A DNA stretch of 64,000 nt from Trichomonas vaginalis G3. Lineage: Eukaryota; Parabasalia; Trichomonadida; Trichomonadidae. Position numbers and translations under genes: made by a program. Shown here one piece after another: positions 1 to 9,918 of this stretch (positions within the stretch are counted from its first letter, which is position 1; each line of letters starts with the position of its first letter). Under the pieces are notes generated by a model. That model was not told the DNA's origin and did no database searches. It saw nothing but the letters and a program-made list of their open reading frames with translations. The DNA is taken from assembly GCF_026262505.1 (NCBI RefSeq), contig NC_067206.1:10226268-10290267 (forward strand). The letters run 5' to 3'.

Positions 1-1530
1 CATAAAGCTAAATAGGTTCGGGTCAGTATTTCCTTCCTTGAACTTTTTAATAGCTTCTTTATATCTGTCACTAAAGTCAAGAGTATCTGGGTAACCATAA
101 TCTTCCTTAAGCATTTTTAAGAATTCTTGGTTTCCTTGTTCTCTACTTCTTTTATGTCCTTGCTCTGTTTGTGGTTGTTGTGGTGCTGGATTTTGAACTG
201 TTGGTTGTTGTTGGGGTGCTGGATTTTGAACTGTTGGTTGTTGTTGTGGTGCTGGATTTTGAACTGTTGGTTGTTGTGTTGGTTTTGGTGCATGCCTGTG
301 TCTGTGTCCATGTGACGATGTAAATGTTTTAGGTAGTCCTGGTGCAGGTGCTTCTCTTGGAGGGTTTGGTGGTATATAAGTTCCACTAGCTAGTATATAA
401 GTTCCACCAGCTGGCACATATGTTCCATCTGCAGCATAATGTCCTACCTGACTTTTCGTTCTTAAGAAAGCATTTACTAGGTCTGTTTTGGTCTGTTGTA
501 ACTCTTTTTCTTGACTTTCCACAACAGTTGCTCTAACGGCGTCATAGGCACTTTGAACTGCCTGTCTCGTTGCTGCATCTGTTATTTTCGTCATATTTTG
601 TGCTACTTCTCTTAACTCTTTGTCGAAACCTTCAGACTTCAGTTTCTTTCCAGATGAGAAGTCGTTCACTAGTTTCACCTTACTATGAAGAGCTTCGAAG
701 GCATTCTTAAAGTCAGCATTCATTAAAGCTTCATTTGAACTGTCTTCATCCGCTTGTATTTTTGTCCTTATTGACCCTATAAGTTGGGCTGCTTTAGCGT
801 TGGCTTGGGCATCTAACCAGTCATTATTAGCTTTTATAATATCTGCGCTTTTCATTGCCTTTTGCATGGCTGCGTCGTTATTTTTACTTTCTTGTGCTAA
901 GTTTTCATACTGTACGGTTTGGTTTTGCAACTGTAAAAGTTTTTCTGCCTTTACATTTGCTTCAACTTCTTTTTATACTCATCGCTATCCATATATGTCT
1001 TCAGGGCTTTTTGTTTTATCTCTTCATCTTTCAGTACTTTATATTGAGTAGTATGGTTTTTCAAATTTATAACATCTTGTTCCATTTTTGCTACTTCTGC
1101 TGCTTTTTCTGACACTTTTTTCGCATATTCCTCTGTACTTAGTTCTTTTCAGTTGTTCTTCTTTCTTCTTTTTCTCTACGTTTAACTCATTGAGTTTCTT
1201 TGTGTGTTCTGTCATATTCTAGTTTTCTTTTCGTTTTCTTATTTGTTTCTGTATGTTAGTTTGACTTTTTGACATCTGTTATTTGATTTTGAGTGAACTC
1301 AAATTCATTTGACTTTGAGGGTTATAAGCTGTTCCGTCTGCAGCTCCACCATAGCCTGCCATTTTCGCTAAAAGTGCCGCTCTTAAACCTCCACTCTGTG
1401 CACCAATAAACTCGGTTTAAAAGCATAGGGTTGCTTGACATTTGTTGCAACATAGTGGGGTCATTCATCATTTGTTGTTGCAACTGTTGTTGTGGTGTCA
1501 GTTTTTACTATTGGATGTTTCAATGCCCCT
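1..1530 (-). pseudogene. decayed coiled-coil / PQ-repeat coding region, open at left edge
   Basis: Read on the minus strand, a coherent low-complexity protein can be followed leftwards: an Ala/Lys/Glu-rich coiled-coil part, a short GTY(V/I)(P/L) triplet, then repeats of NPAPQQQPTVQ at about 170-280, and a charged tail that runs off the window. The 3-fold repeat has a 45-base period. The reading frame is interrupted several times, mainly in the right half. The build (coiled coil plus Pro-rich repeats) resembles the large repeat protein of Maverick 1 at 27820-31261, so a Maverick fossil is possible, but I see no sequence match that proves it. Confidence 0.4.
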
Positions 1531-1995
1531 TCCTCTTACGTATATTTTACGTAGCTTACGTGGCATTTTAAGTGAAGTTAAAAAGCGTTTTTGACAGATG
1601 TTTATATAACACTTTTGTTCAGCACAAAAAACTACTCGGTCAAAGTGTCAGTTTTGTAAAATAACCGTCCTTCTCATTCTATAAGGAGAAAAGGCTTCTC
1701 AAAGTATACTTCCTTGGAACGCCTGTAACTTTTCCTGTAGCGACGATAGACCTTTACTTGTCCGGACAAAGTTATACTATTTTTGAGTGCTCTACAAAAA
1801 AGTCAACGGCGACGACTCTCAAAAACCGTTGTGTAAAAAGTTTTACGTTGGACAAAAAAGTATATATAGAAAAAAAAAACGTTTATAGTTCATTCAATAT
1901 TTGAGATGGAACGGTTTGCCAACGGTAACTATTAAATAAAATAAAAAAATAGAGGGGGTTACTGTTGACAAAAACCGTTTATTTCAAACTTTTCT
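1531..1995. other. spacer between two divergent decayed genes
   Basis: No gene is seen. The stretch lies between outward-pointing coding relics and holds several copies of a short AACCGTTT/AACGGTTT-like word (about 1827, 1908, 1920 and 1972), which would fit a shared control region. This is an impression from word repetition only. Confidence 0.25.
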
Positions 1996-2615
1996 ATGAG
2001 TGGTCCGAAAAAAAACAGTTCATTTTTCATAATGGAAGGAAGAAAAAATGTCGCAGTTAAAGTTCCTACAACTTATGTCTCACCATTCTCAAAACCCTTA
2101 CGACCTCCTATAATACCAAAAAACTTCTCATACAATTGCAAACAAATGTTGGAAATATGCATTTGCACAAAGAAACAGCTCAGCCAACAGGTCAGGCAAC
2201 AACAACTATCGGAACAGAAGCATTTCAGAAGAAGTTCATACAATCAGACTCCAATCGAACATACAGAAAACACAACCACCCGAAAATACAGAAACACATC
2301 CAATCGAACATTCTGCAATGACACTAGGTCGCAAACACGATATCTCGCCTTTAGCAAACAATTTAAGTCTCAAATTCAAGACAACACAAGATAGCGACAC
2401 TCCTCTTTCAGAGAAAGTTCGTAGAAAATACGCAAAGAAAAGGTTTAGAATTGTTAGATAGTTAAATGAAACAGTGGGGTTCAGAAGACAATCGAGATTA
2501 TAACGAGATGTTTCAAGCTGTCATGGATGCCATTCAGCCTCTGAAAACGAAATCAAAGACCCTGGCGTACTTGTTGACATGTTTGCTTCATATTTACCGT
2601 TACTGCCAATCTCAT
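1996..2615 (+). pseudogene. broken gene of unknown family
   Basis: Overlapping open stretches in different plus frames read as protein-like (Lys/Gln/Thr-rich, then a basic end), so this appears to be a gene that has decayed with several breaks. I recognise no domain. It precedes the open frame at 2620 in the same direction, and the two may once have belonged to one element together with the relic at 1-1530. Confidence 0.3.
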
Positions 2616-2619
2616 AGCG

Positions 2620-3216
2620 TTGCAAGCTATTGACCAGTTCATTCACTTGTTTCCAAAGAACTTGCAGAAGCATTTACAAGAAGTTAAAATTGCTGAATTT
2701 GTCCGTTTATATCCAAATTCATACAATTATTTGGAAGAATTGAATGAACATGGTGAAAGGTCATTCTATTTATATTTCTACACAAAAGACAACCAGTCAA
2801 AACGACTATACTGCATTGAACCTATGCCTCAATTCTTAGACAATTTCCACGTTATAACAACTGTTGCTTTAGATATTCCTGCCAGAGTTCCATATGGAGG
2901 AACAGTAACTATCTCAAGCTTTCCCAAGGGCTATAAAGGAAAGCCTCTCACAATTGCAAAATTCACACACAGCAGTTGCCAATTTGTTCAAGATGTCGAG
3001 TTCCATTTCCTCAACAATACGACTTTCATCATAGAGACTCCTCAAGAAGGTATATACAAAGTTTTCATCGCAGGATTTGTTGCTCCCAATGGCGAAGAAG
3101 AAGTCGAAGAAATCCTCACCTCAGAGAGCGAAGAAGAAGTCGAAGAAATCCTCACCTCAGAGAGCGAAGAAGAAGAAAATTTCCAAGACATTCAAGATTC
3201 AGAATATACCGAATAA
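2620..3216 (+). CDS. unknown 198-aa protein with acidic repeat tail
   Basis: Open frame of 198 residues, not recognised. Residues about 1-60 look helical, 60-165 are rich in aromatic and beta-forming residues, and the tail from about 158 is acidic. The tail holds a perfect tandem repeat of 12 residues (EEEVEEILTSES twice, a 36-base DNA repeat beginning at 3092). The start is uncertain because coding-like sequence in other frames lies just upstream, so this may be the surviving 3' part of a larger gene. It ends 14 bases before an AT-rich stretch and 90 bases before the GC-rich hairpin at 3308. Confidence 0.4.
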   Translation: MQAIDQFIHLFPKNLQKHLQEVKIAEFVRLYPNSYNYLEELNEHGERSFYLYFYTKDNQSKRLYCIEPMPQFLDNFHVITTVALDIPARVPYGGTVTISSFPKGYKGKPLTIAKFTHSSCQFVQDVEFHFLNNTTFIIETPQEGIYKVFIAGFVAPNGEEEVEEILTSESEEEVEEILTSESEEEENFQDIQDSEYTE

Positions 3217-3307
3217 AAAAAACAATTTAAGACTAAAAATTTAATTTTATTGTAATATTTTTATTTTTTTCATCTGGTCTTTGTATCATTCCTCCTCTAG
3301 TTTCTCC

Positions 3308-3340
3308 GGGGCTAGAGGGCGCAACGCGCCTGGAAGCCCC
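3308..3340 (+). other. GC-rich two-stem hairpin followed by T-run
   Basis: Positions 3308-3313 (GGGGCT) pair perfectly with 3335-3340 (AGCCCC). Inside, 3317-3322 (GGGCGC) pairs with 3326-3331 (GCGCCT, with a G-T end pair) around a 3-base loop AAC. A 12-base T-run begins at 3347. The GC content is far above the surrounding DNA. It could act as a 3' RNA structure of the gene ending at 3216, or be a small mobile palindrome like those in Maverick 2 and 3. Confidence 0.6.
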
Positions 3341-3358
3341 ACTACCTTTTTTTTTTTT

Positions 3359-4072
3359 AAATAATTATAAATTTCAAGTTAAATTTTAATTTTGATAAAT
3401 AATTTAAATTTCAAAATATCAAGTTCAGTTCGACTATGTATGTAGTAATTCCTCAATAAAGTGCCAAAACCCTATTAAAATATATGAACATTTTCAACAT
3501 TTTAATGTTTTTATTTAAAAATTTGATGGAATATGAGCTTCAAACAATTATTATGTAAATAAAAATAATTAAATATATGTATTTATTCGTATTACAACCG
3601 TAATAAGTCGATTCTTCCTTTCTTCTACTGAGGTTTGAATTTGATTTCGAATTGTAAAGAGATTCAAAGGGAAAATACTAGCGGAGAAAAACTACCTCCA
3701 TGAAAGGGTCATAATGGAGTCAAGTTGTATTTTTTGATATTTTTTGCTTTTCGAGCCTAAATAGGTAGCCAAGATAATGCCTAAAAATAAGGTTCTAAAT
3801 TCTGAAGTTTACATGATCCTCTCGTGTGCACCCTTAAGATAGATTTAATGATTTCAATATACCTTGATAATCCTCCTACTTGTTCTTTAAAAAAAAAATC
3901 ACAAATTCAGAGAGGAATCCCTGACTACTCCGATTTTTACTTCAATATAGATGCTTTCACCCCCTTATATTTATGGACTCACAGATACACAAATGTAAGA
4001 AGCATTTAAACACTATACAAAGGATTATAGGGGGAGTTTCTTGCTCTTTCCGACGAAAGATTTAAACGGCAA
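3359..4072. other. AT-rich stretch without a supported gene
   Basis: No convincing gene. Short plus-strand open stretches occur at 3779-3844 and 3824-4009 in two frames; they could be worn remains of an upstream part of the 4073 gene, but they show no recognisable domain. Confidence 0.3.
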
Positions 4073-4447
4073 ATGTATGAATACTTCCAATTAGAGACCG
4101 AAATGAATTTCAGATTCTTAGTGAGGCATAATATACTAAGAAAAGAATCTTATTTGCCGTCAGAAACAGAAAAAGAAAAAAGAAAATTATATTACATTGC
4201 TAGAACAAGCGAATTTACAAATCTTATATATGAACTAGATAATTTGAGTCAGAATATAGATAGATGCTACCAAAATGTCAGATTTTTAATTCAAGATCAA
4301 CTAGGGTTTCGAATATTCTGTAAAAAACATTATGGTGGCAGAGCTACTGAAGAGGCAACTGCTGCTTGGGCAAAAATGGAAACAAAAGAAAAATCTGCTT
4401 ATCTTGACGAAGAATTAAAGAAAAAGGCAAAAGAATTAAATTTGTGA
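4073..4447 (+). CDS. small HMG-box-like protein
   Basis: Open frame of 124 residues. The last third (FCKKHYGG, then AAWAKMETKEKSAYLDEE) follows the pattern of the second and third helices of an HMG box: a Trp, then an (S/T)xxEKxxY turn, then a Lys-rich helix. The first 75 residues look helical and are not recognised. An HMG protein would bind and bend DNA in the nucleus. The box is incomplete at its N-terminal side, and the frame is open for 15 codons upstream of the first ATG, so the gene may be shortened. The match is by eye on a short stretch. Confidence 0.45.
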   Translation: MYEYFQLETEMNFRFLVRHNILRKESYLPSETEKEKRKLYYIARTSEFTNLIYELDNLSQNIDRCYQNVRFLIQDQLGFRIFCKKHYGGRATEEATAAWAKMETKEKSAYLDEELKKKAKELNL

Positions 4448-4747
4448 TGTAAAAATTATACGTATATGTTCTATTCTAAAATGTTGTCTATCTGTTTTAT
4501 AACATTCTTTTGATTTTATTTAGAATTTTTTCCTGAGATCTTTATATAATATGAATATATATAGAAACTAATTTCAACATATTTCAGCTTCACATGTTGA
4601 ATATGGTTTATGCTGTTTTGTTCTGAGATTTTCGCATTCTATTGTTGGGAAAGTCGTATTATTGGAAATAGAAAAGATAGATAATATTTAGTAAGGAAAC
4701 AAAGATATTTTAGAATAAAACTTTAAAAAACAGCAAATAAAATATAA
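4448..4747. other. tail-to-tail spacer
   Basis: AT-rich gap between the converging ends of the 4073 and 4748 genes. I see nothing beyond likely 3' untranslated sequence. Confidence 0.5.
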
Positions 4748-6022
4748 TTATTTGATCATCTCATTAAATGAACATGCCCACATAGTAAGCATTGAAGCAT
4801 TATCACATGTGATAAATGAGCCAACAAATTTACCAACATTTACGCAGTCGTAAACAATTGATCCCTTATGTTGCAAATTCTGAGAAGGACCATTCTTTGG
4901 CCATACGATAGCGCGACCATCTGTTGATCCTGATACAATAAAATCGTTTTTAGACGAAATTGAGACGCAGCAAGAGCCAATTATTGATCCCATGATTGGA
5001 GCACGAACAAACTCTTTGTCAACGAACAGAGGAAGCTCATTTCCAATAGTGCGAACAATGCCATCAAAGGAAGTAACTGTAATTTCGCTAGTTCCAGAGA
5101 TTTTCGAAATTGCTAATTCTGCTTGTGAAAGTTGTATTGACTGGTAGGGTTTCCACATTCTTGGATCTATAACAAGTATCTTTCCGTTTTCTGTTCCGAT
5201 CAACAATCCGAGATTTGTTTTAGCAATCGTTGTAACAATGTCGTAATTATCGATCGACTGAACTGTAGGCTCTCTTGGGTCGGAGAAGAAAATTATGTTC
5301 GTGCAGGAAGCAATGGCAAAACAATTATCTACAATTGTGTGGGAAACAGAAGGACATTCTAGAGCAATAGAGTTATATTTGGCTGTAGTTATATCCCAGA
5401 TCTTTAGTGTCGAGTCTAATGAAACAGAAGATAGATTGGATGAATCAATCCATTTGACAGAAGTAACTGGTCCTCTGTGACCTACTAATGGTGTAGATTG
5501 CTTTGTAAGAGGATTTTTCTCTTCTGCATCGCTGCTTGATTTTTCTGTTGAAAATCGGTATAATGTACCTGATGAATTTCGATTTTTTTGCTTTGAAGTT
5601 GTATCTGAGTCATTTTCTGGTTGCTCAGCTGACCACAAAGAAATTGCGCCATTTAGTTGGCCAGCAGCTATAAAATATCCATCTTCAAGACAAAGAGCTG
5701 GAGCATCAAGAACTACAGAGCCTGCTGAAGCAAATCCTGTTGTTGGATGAACTTCTCTATTGTCTTTTGATATTTCGAGAAGATCATTGCATACAGTTAC
5801 AGAAGGCATAACATTAACAAGTCCTTTCTGCAGTGTACTTGAGATTTCTTTAACTTTTTCTTCGGCATCTTTAACAAGAAGTTCAAGATACCTATTCTGC
5901 TCTTGTAATTTTAAGTTATCCTGCTGAAGAAGATGATGATGCTTTAGCATTGTTTTACAAAATTTACAAAAATTTACAAAATCTATATCTATTATAAAAG
6001 GTATATACTCTAGATTTGCCAA
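4748..6022 (-). CDS. coiled-coil / WD40-repeat protein
   Basis: Open frame of 424 residues. After a short coiled coil (about residues 28-65, LLQQDNLKLQEQNRYLELL) comes a WD40 propeller from about 95 to the end, with blades ending in ISLW, LKIWDI and RAIVWP, and GH dipeptides such as VGHRGPVTSVKW. WD40 propellers are protein-docking platforms; a coiled coil in front suggests a self-assembling scaffold. No subfamily can be named. The first 24 residues come from a repetitive TTTACAAA stretch, so the methionine at residue 25 (position 5950) is the more likely start and would leave 115 bases to the divergent gene at 6066 instead of 43. Confidence 0.8.
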   Translation of the reverse strand: MANLEYIPFIIDIDFVNFCKFCKTMLKHHHLLQQDNLKLQEQNRYLELLVKDAEEKVKEISSTLQKGLVNVMPSVTVCNDLLEISKDNREVHPTTGFASAGSVVLDAPALCLEDGYFIAAGQLNGAISLWSAEQPENDSDTTSKQKNRNSSGTLYRFSTEKSSSDAEEKNPLTKQSTPLVGHRGPVTSVKWIDSSNLSSVSLDSTLKIWDITTAKYNSIALECPSVSHTIVDNCFAIASCTNIIFFSDPREPTVQSIDNYDIVTTIAKTNLGLLIGTENGKILVIDPRMWKPYQSIQLSQAELAISKISGTSEITVTSFDGIVRTIGNELPLFVDKEFVRAPIMGSIIGSCCVSISSKNDFIVSGSTDGRAIVWPKNGPSQNLQHKGSIVYDCVNVGKFVGSFITCDNASMLTMWACSFNEMIK

Positions 6023-6065
6023 TCGATTATAAACACAAAAAATCCTGGCAATTTTTCCTAAAAAA

Positions 6066-6287
6066 ATGTTGATTTATCTCCTCTCAGAATCTAAAACTTA
6101 TGTTTTGGAGGTGAGAGGAGATGAAACAATTAAAGATATCGAAGACATCATAGTGAACGAATTTAACATCCAACGCTCCGAATTTACTTTAAATTTTGAT
6201 TCAGAAATCGAAGTAGATGAAAAAAACAACAATTTCGGAAATATATTTATCTATAAACGAATGCATTATAATGGATCCTGCATCTAA
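6066..6287 (+). CDS. ubiquitin-like domain protein or N-terminal part of a UBL-UBA protein
   Basis: Open frame of 73 residues with the build of a ubiquitin-like beta-grasp fold: a first strand MLIYLLSESKTYVLEV, a helix ETIKDIEDIIVNEF, and later strands. It lacks a C-terminal Gly-Gly, so it would be a docking domain and not a conjugated tag. It overlaps the UBA gene at 6217 in another frame. Proteins with an N-terminal UBL and a downstream UBA (Rad23, ubiquilin) carry ubiquitinated cargo to the proteasome, so the two frames probably derive from one such gene, either split by a single-base shift in the overlap or read as two genes. Confidence 0.55.
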   Translation: MLIYLLSESKTYVLEVRGDETIKDIEDIIVNEFNIQRSEFTLNFDSEIEVDEKNNNFGNIFIYKRMHYNGSCI

Positions 6288-6822
6288 GAATGACAAACAT
6301 TCTGATTCTGATAGTGATGAGGAAGATATGAAAGATAATAGAGTATTATTACCACCGAGAACTACATATTATTACAACCAGATGTTTCCTAACCATAATG
6401 ATGAGAATAACTTTCATTATGATGAAAATAAATTATATGATGATCCACCAAATATGCAAGAGCTTGTTGAAAACGTTCTAGAAATTGGTGTTTCACAGGA
6501 AACTGCAGTACGCGCTCTTAGGCTAGCAAATTACAATTTTGTTGACGCGTGCTTGCTAATAGACGAAGATTCACTTGGTGATGGAAGCTTAGAGTCATCA
6601 AAATCGAATAATGCATTGAAACCAAATTCAAACAATCAAAATCCGTCACAAATTAATCGGATTCCGAAAGAATGGCTGGAACAGCTTTCTACTAGAGAAC
6701 AAGCCGAATTAACACGACTTTTTAAGAAATATGGAATAGTTGAAACTATTAGAGATGTTTATCTAGCAACTGGCTATGATGAACAAATTGCAGATAATAT
6801 TTTGTCTCAATATATTAAATAA
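6271..6822 (+). CDS. UBA-domain protein
   Basis: The frame is open from 6217; the first methionine with protein-like sequence after it is at 6271. After an acidic Ser/Asp stretch, residues about 65-105 form a UBA-like three-helix domain (ELVENVLEIGVSQETAVRAL and the following NYNFVDACLLID). A second helical stretch near the C-terminus (EWLEQLSTREQAELTRLFKK then GYDEQIADNILSQY) may be another small ubiquitin- or partner-binding domain. UBA domains bind ubiquitin chains. The overlap with the ubiquitin-like frame at 6066 suggests a shuttle-factor gene. There is no splice-site motif in the overlap that would join them as exons. Confidence 0.6.
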   Translation: MDPASKNDKHSDSDSDEEDMKDNRVLLPPRTTYYYNQMFPNHNDENNFHYDENKLYDDPPNMQELVENVLEIGVSQETAVRALRLANYNFVDACLLIDEDSLGDGSLESSKSNNALKPNSNNQNPSQINRIPKEWLEQLSTREQAELTRLFKKYGIVETIRDVYLATGYDEQIADNILSQYIK

Positions 6823-7846
6823 GTAAAATTTGTATGTTATTCGTAGTATTTCTCCATTTATAGTCGATTTTTTTTAATAAAATTTCTAATATTTTCATTC
6901 TGATGCTTAGAAAGCAGATAAAAACTATGAGCAATCACTGTCGAACAATTAAGATCGTATTCAATCAATTGGCATTAGAAAATGCAAATTATATTTGACG
7001 ATGGGCAAAAACATCTATTACTTGATCTATGGGACAGCTTTAATAGTATTTAAGTCCATTGTTTCGAGAGATTTTTATTGCTCTCGAGATATAATTCTTG
7101 AGATGTATCAAGGCCTGCTCTAAATGTAGCAGTCACATTCCATTTGTATAGAAAATTCATTACTTTGATGAACCAATCTCTTTGATTTTCGGTAAAAATA
7201 AGAACTATGCAAATAAATGGTAAAAAAGGGGGTTGGCGTCCTAAGGCGTCCTAGTGTAAATTTCTCAAAATTGTGATATTTACATCACATTTTTGAGAGG
7301 TTTATGGGCGTCCTAAGGGAAAATTGAATAGCTAGGGCGTCCCGAATTTTCATTCTAAGATTTAAATATATTATATACTTAAGTATAATACAAGCAATAT
7401 AAAAATTAAATTTTTATTATGTTAACTTATAAGAAATTTTTTTGAATTATCGTTGATTTATTGTAATCTTTCCAGGCTATATTTTTGAAATCAACTTTAC
7501 CTGTCATACGCATTAATGTAGTAGATGTCCAGGTGTAGCTATTATATCCCAGCAACATTGGTATTTTATCATTGTAAGATATCAAAATGAAGTGTTTTTT
7601 CAGATATAATTTTTCGTAAATTTTTCAAAAATAAGATGGTAAAAAAGCCTCGACTTGCTCGAAAAATAACAATTTTTTTACTTGTAAAAATAACCCTTTT
7701 ACAGCATGGGCAGCTATTCAATCACTATTTCTTTTTCTAAAAGTATATTTTTCAAAAAAAATTAAGATCAAATTCGACAATTTCTTGATGAAAGCAAAAA
7801 TATTACACATACTTCTAGATGCATGGGATAAAATATGCAATTATTC
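6823..7846. other. host spacer with a gene relic and an imperfect palindrome
   Basis: No intact gene. On the minus strand about 7050-7230 reads as about 55 protein-like residues without a start (for example NQRDWFIKVMNFLYKW), a probable gene remnant of unknown family. At 7225-7345 four copies of GGCGTCC flank a 14-base inverted repeat with a 6-base spacer and one mismatch (about 7263-7297), which could be the core of a small transposon relic. The rest is AT-rich. Confidence 0.35.
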
Positions 7847-8653
7847 GAGTGCGGGACAAATTTGCCAGGTGTCACTTTTTCAATAACCTTAAATTACGCT
7901 TTTCTAATTTTTTAAAATAACCTTAAATTATATTTGAAGAAATTATGTCTATGATATATGTTTTATGCTAGAATCTTGGAGTTTTCATGCACTACACAAG
8001 AGCTCCAAGGTTCCAAGAGTGAATGCTCAATACTGAGACGAAGAATGGCTTCGCCGAATCTTTGATCAGCAGAGGCCAAATGAAAAGGCCTCTGCTGATG
8101 GATTCTCAGGAGCCCTGAGGCTCCCTTTCGTAATGATTGGGAGCCTTGGGACTCCTGAGACGAAGAATGGCTTCGCCGAATCTTTGATCAGCAGAGGCCA
8201 AATGAAAAGGCCTCTGCTGATGGATTCTCAGGAGCCCTGAGGCTCCCTTTCGTAATGATTGGGAGCCTTGGGACTCCTGAGACGAAGAATGGCTTCGCCG
8301 AATCTTTGATCAGCAGAGGCCAAATGAAAAGGCCTCTGCTGATGGATTCTCAGGAGCCCTGAGGCTCCCTTTCGTAATGATTGGGAGCCTTGGGACTCCT
8401 GAGACGAAGAATGGCTTCGCCGAATCTTTGATCAGCAGAGGCCAAATGAAAAGGCCTCTGCTGATGGATTCTCAGGAGCCCTGAGGCTCCCTTTCGTAAT
8501 GATTGGGAGCCTTGGGGCTCCTGCAGCAGAGTATCGCTCCGCTCCATTAAATTTTCTAAAAAAAGTGCCGTGTGGCAAATTTGTCCTGTTCCCCATCTTT
8601 ATTATTTTTTTTATTCCTTTGAAAAGTGACACTGGATAGTTTGTCCCTTTCTC
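7847..8653. mobile_element. MULE-like non-autonomous DNA element (copy A)
   Basis: The left end begins GAGTGCGGGACAAATTTGCC; the right end, read on the minus strand, begins GAGAAAGGGACAAACTATCC, and both run into GTGTCACTTTTT-like sequence. A perfect 9-bp target duplication CAATTATTC lies at 7838-7846 and 8654-8662. The element is 807 bp, encodes no protein, and is filled mainly by four 122-bp repeats. A further copy of the end sequence lies inside the right part (about 8553-8596, minus orientation). Copy B at 40364-41318 has the same ends. Ends of this kind with 9-10-bp duplications fit Mutator-like elements, which duplicate 8-11 bp; the superfamily call is inference. Confidence 0.75.
8035..8522. 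repeat. four tandem 122-bp GC-rich repeats with hairpins
   Basis: Units begin GAGACGAAGAATGGCTTCGC at 8035, 8157, 8279 and 8401, exactly 122 bases apart and almost identical. Each unit holds a perfect 13-base inverted repeat (ATCAGCAGAGGCC and its complement) around a 9-base loop AAATGAAAA, flanked by GAATC/GATTC, plus GGAGCC/GGCTCC and CGAAG/CTTCG stems. The array is much richer in GC than its surroundings. Near-identity of the units implies recent amplification. Confidence 0.9.
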
Positions 8654-8810
8654 CAATTATTCAATCAATTCGCATGATTTGAAAAAAAAATCTAAATTTG
8701 ATAAAAATGTAGAAATTTTTTATTTTTAACTTGAGATTCGATTTTTTTGATCCAATTTGTGAATTTTTTTTTGATCGGAATTTCAATTAATTTGTTGATC
8801 AAAAATGACC

Positions 8811-9918
8811 TCACAATGTTTGATCATAAGTGAAGTCATCTTCATGGGTATTTAGAAATTCCAAGAGAAATTGCTTATTTCTCGCAGATGTAATATCTGA
8901 GAAAATCGAATTTAAATATTCATAGAAACCCAAATCATTCTCCGGTTCGAATAATTCATCTGTTGCTTTTTCTGTTTTTTTCTATGAATTTTAATAATTT
9001 GATTAATAAATCTTCATCAGGAAGAATTATTGCTGCATTTGTGATAAAATTCCATATTGAGGTAATATGGCAATAATTACATTTATAAAATGTAATTTTA
9101 TCCAAAATTTTTTGGCAAATTCGCATAATAGCATTAATATTTGAAGCTGAGATTAAACCTGTGATTACTTCTGTAACTTTTGGAAAATCATCGCAATTTA
9201 ATATCTCTTTATATTGAATTGAGAAATAAAAAAAATCAAATGGATTCATTTCTTCAATTTCAAGGAGATTGTAAAAATTGATAGAAGTGTTATTGCAACA
9301 AATTGTATTTGCAGCAAAAAATATCATTTGCTCGATTCCATTTTTGGAATAAATTTGCTGGAACAATGTTAAATTAAAACAGTTGCTTAATTTTTCTTCA
9401 TTGTTTTCATAAAAAAGTAACAAGTTTGCAACTGAAATTTCAAAATTTTGATAATTGCCAGTTATTTCAGTAAATATATATATTTGCTTTTCTTCATCTA
9501 AAAATGGCAAATATTGATTTGCAATATTAACTAAAGTTTGGGATAAATTGTTCCAGTTTGATTTTACAATTTGTGAGCACATTATGTAATATGTAAATTT
9601 ATCCGCTTTGTAGGAATTTAAAATTGTTTGTTGTTCTGTTTCAGTTAAATTACTGAATTTTTCAAGATTAATATTGTGATAAAAAATAGAATCCTTGAAA
9701 CATTCTGATATCTTTTCAATGTTTAAAACGGATGCTAAAAAATGTAAAAGAACTTCATCAGTCACTGTGATTTTTTTGAAAAATTTATCCCAATTCAAGC
9801 ATCCAATTGATCTTTCTGTCATTGTACTTATGCATTGATAAAGTTGATTTAATGAATCCGAAGAATAATCATTATGCTTGACTAGTTGAGTTAGTTGATA
9901 CAGACTGTCGTCAGCCAT
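8811..9918 (-). CDS. helical-repeat protein, out of frame near the C-terminus
   Basis: The main open frame (8956-9918) gives 320 residues, almost wholly helical (for example LYQLTQLVKHNDYSSDSLNQ at the start), like ARM/HEAT or exportin-type repeats, but no family is certain. About 55 further protein-like residues (ending FLLEFLNTHEDDFTYDQTL) continue to 8811 in another frame directly beyond the stop. A one-base shift in the A-rich run near 8970-8985 explains this; it may be a true mutation or a base-calling slip. The intact host gene would then be about 375 residues. Upstream of the start, TTCATTTTTTT at about 9929 resembles the trichomonad initiator element (TCA followed by pyrimidine and T/A). 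Confidence 0.6.

Noticed and set aside
127-386. Frames 127-315 plus and 117-386 minus as separate genes
   Set aside because: Both are shadows of the 45-base Pro/Gln repeat; the coherent protein reading is in a third frame that continues off the left edge.
6217-6290. Intron joining the ubiquitin-like and UBA frames
   Set aside because: No trichomonad-type 5' splice site (GTAYGT) or ACTAAC branch/acceptor motif lies in the overlap.
8035-8522. Small minus-strand proteins in the 122-bp array
   Set aside because: The frames are made of repeat units, change with each 122-base step (not divisible by three) and have no promoter or domain.
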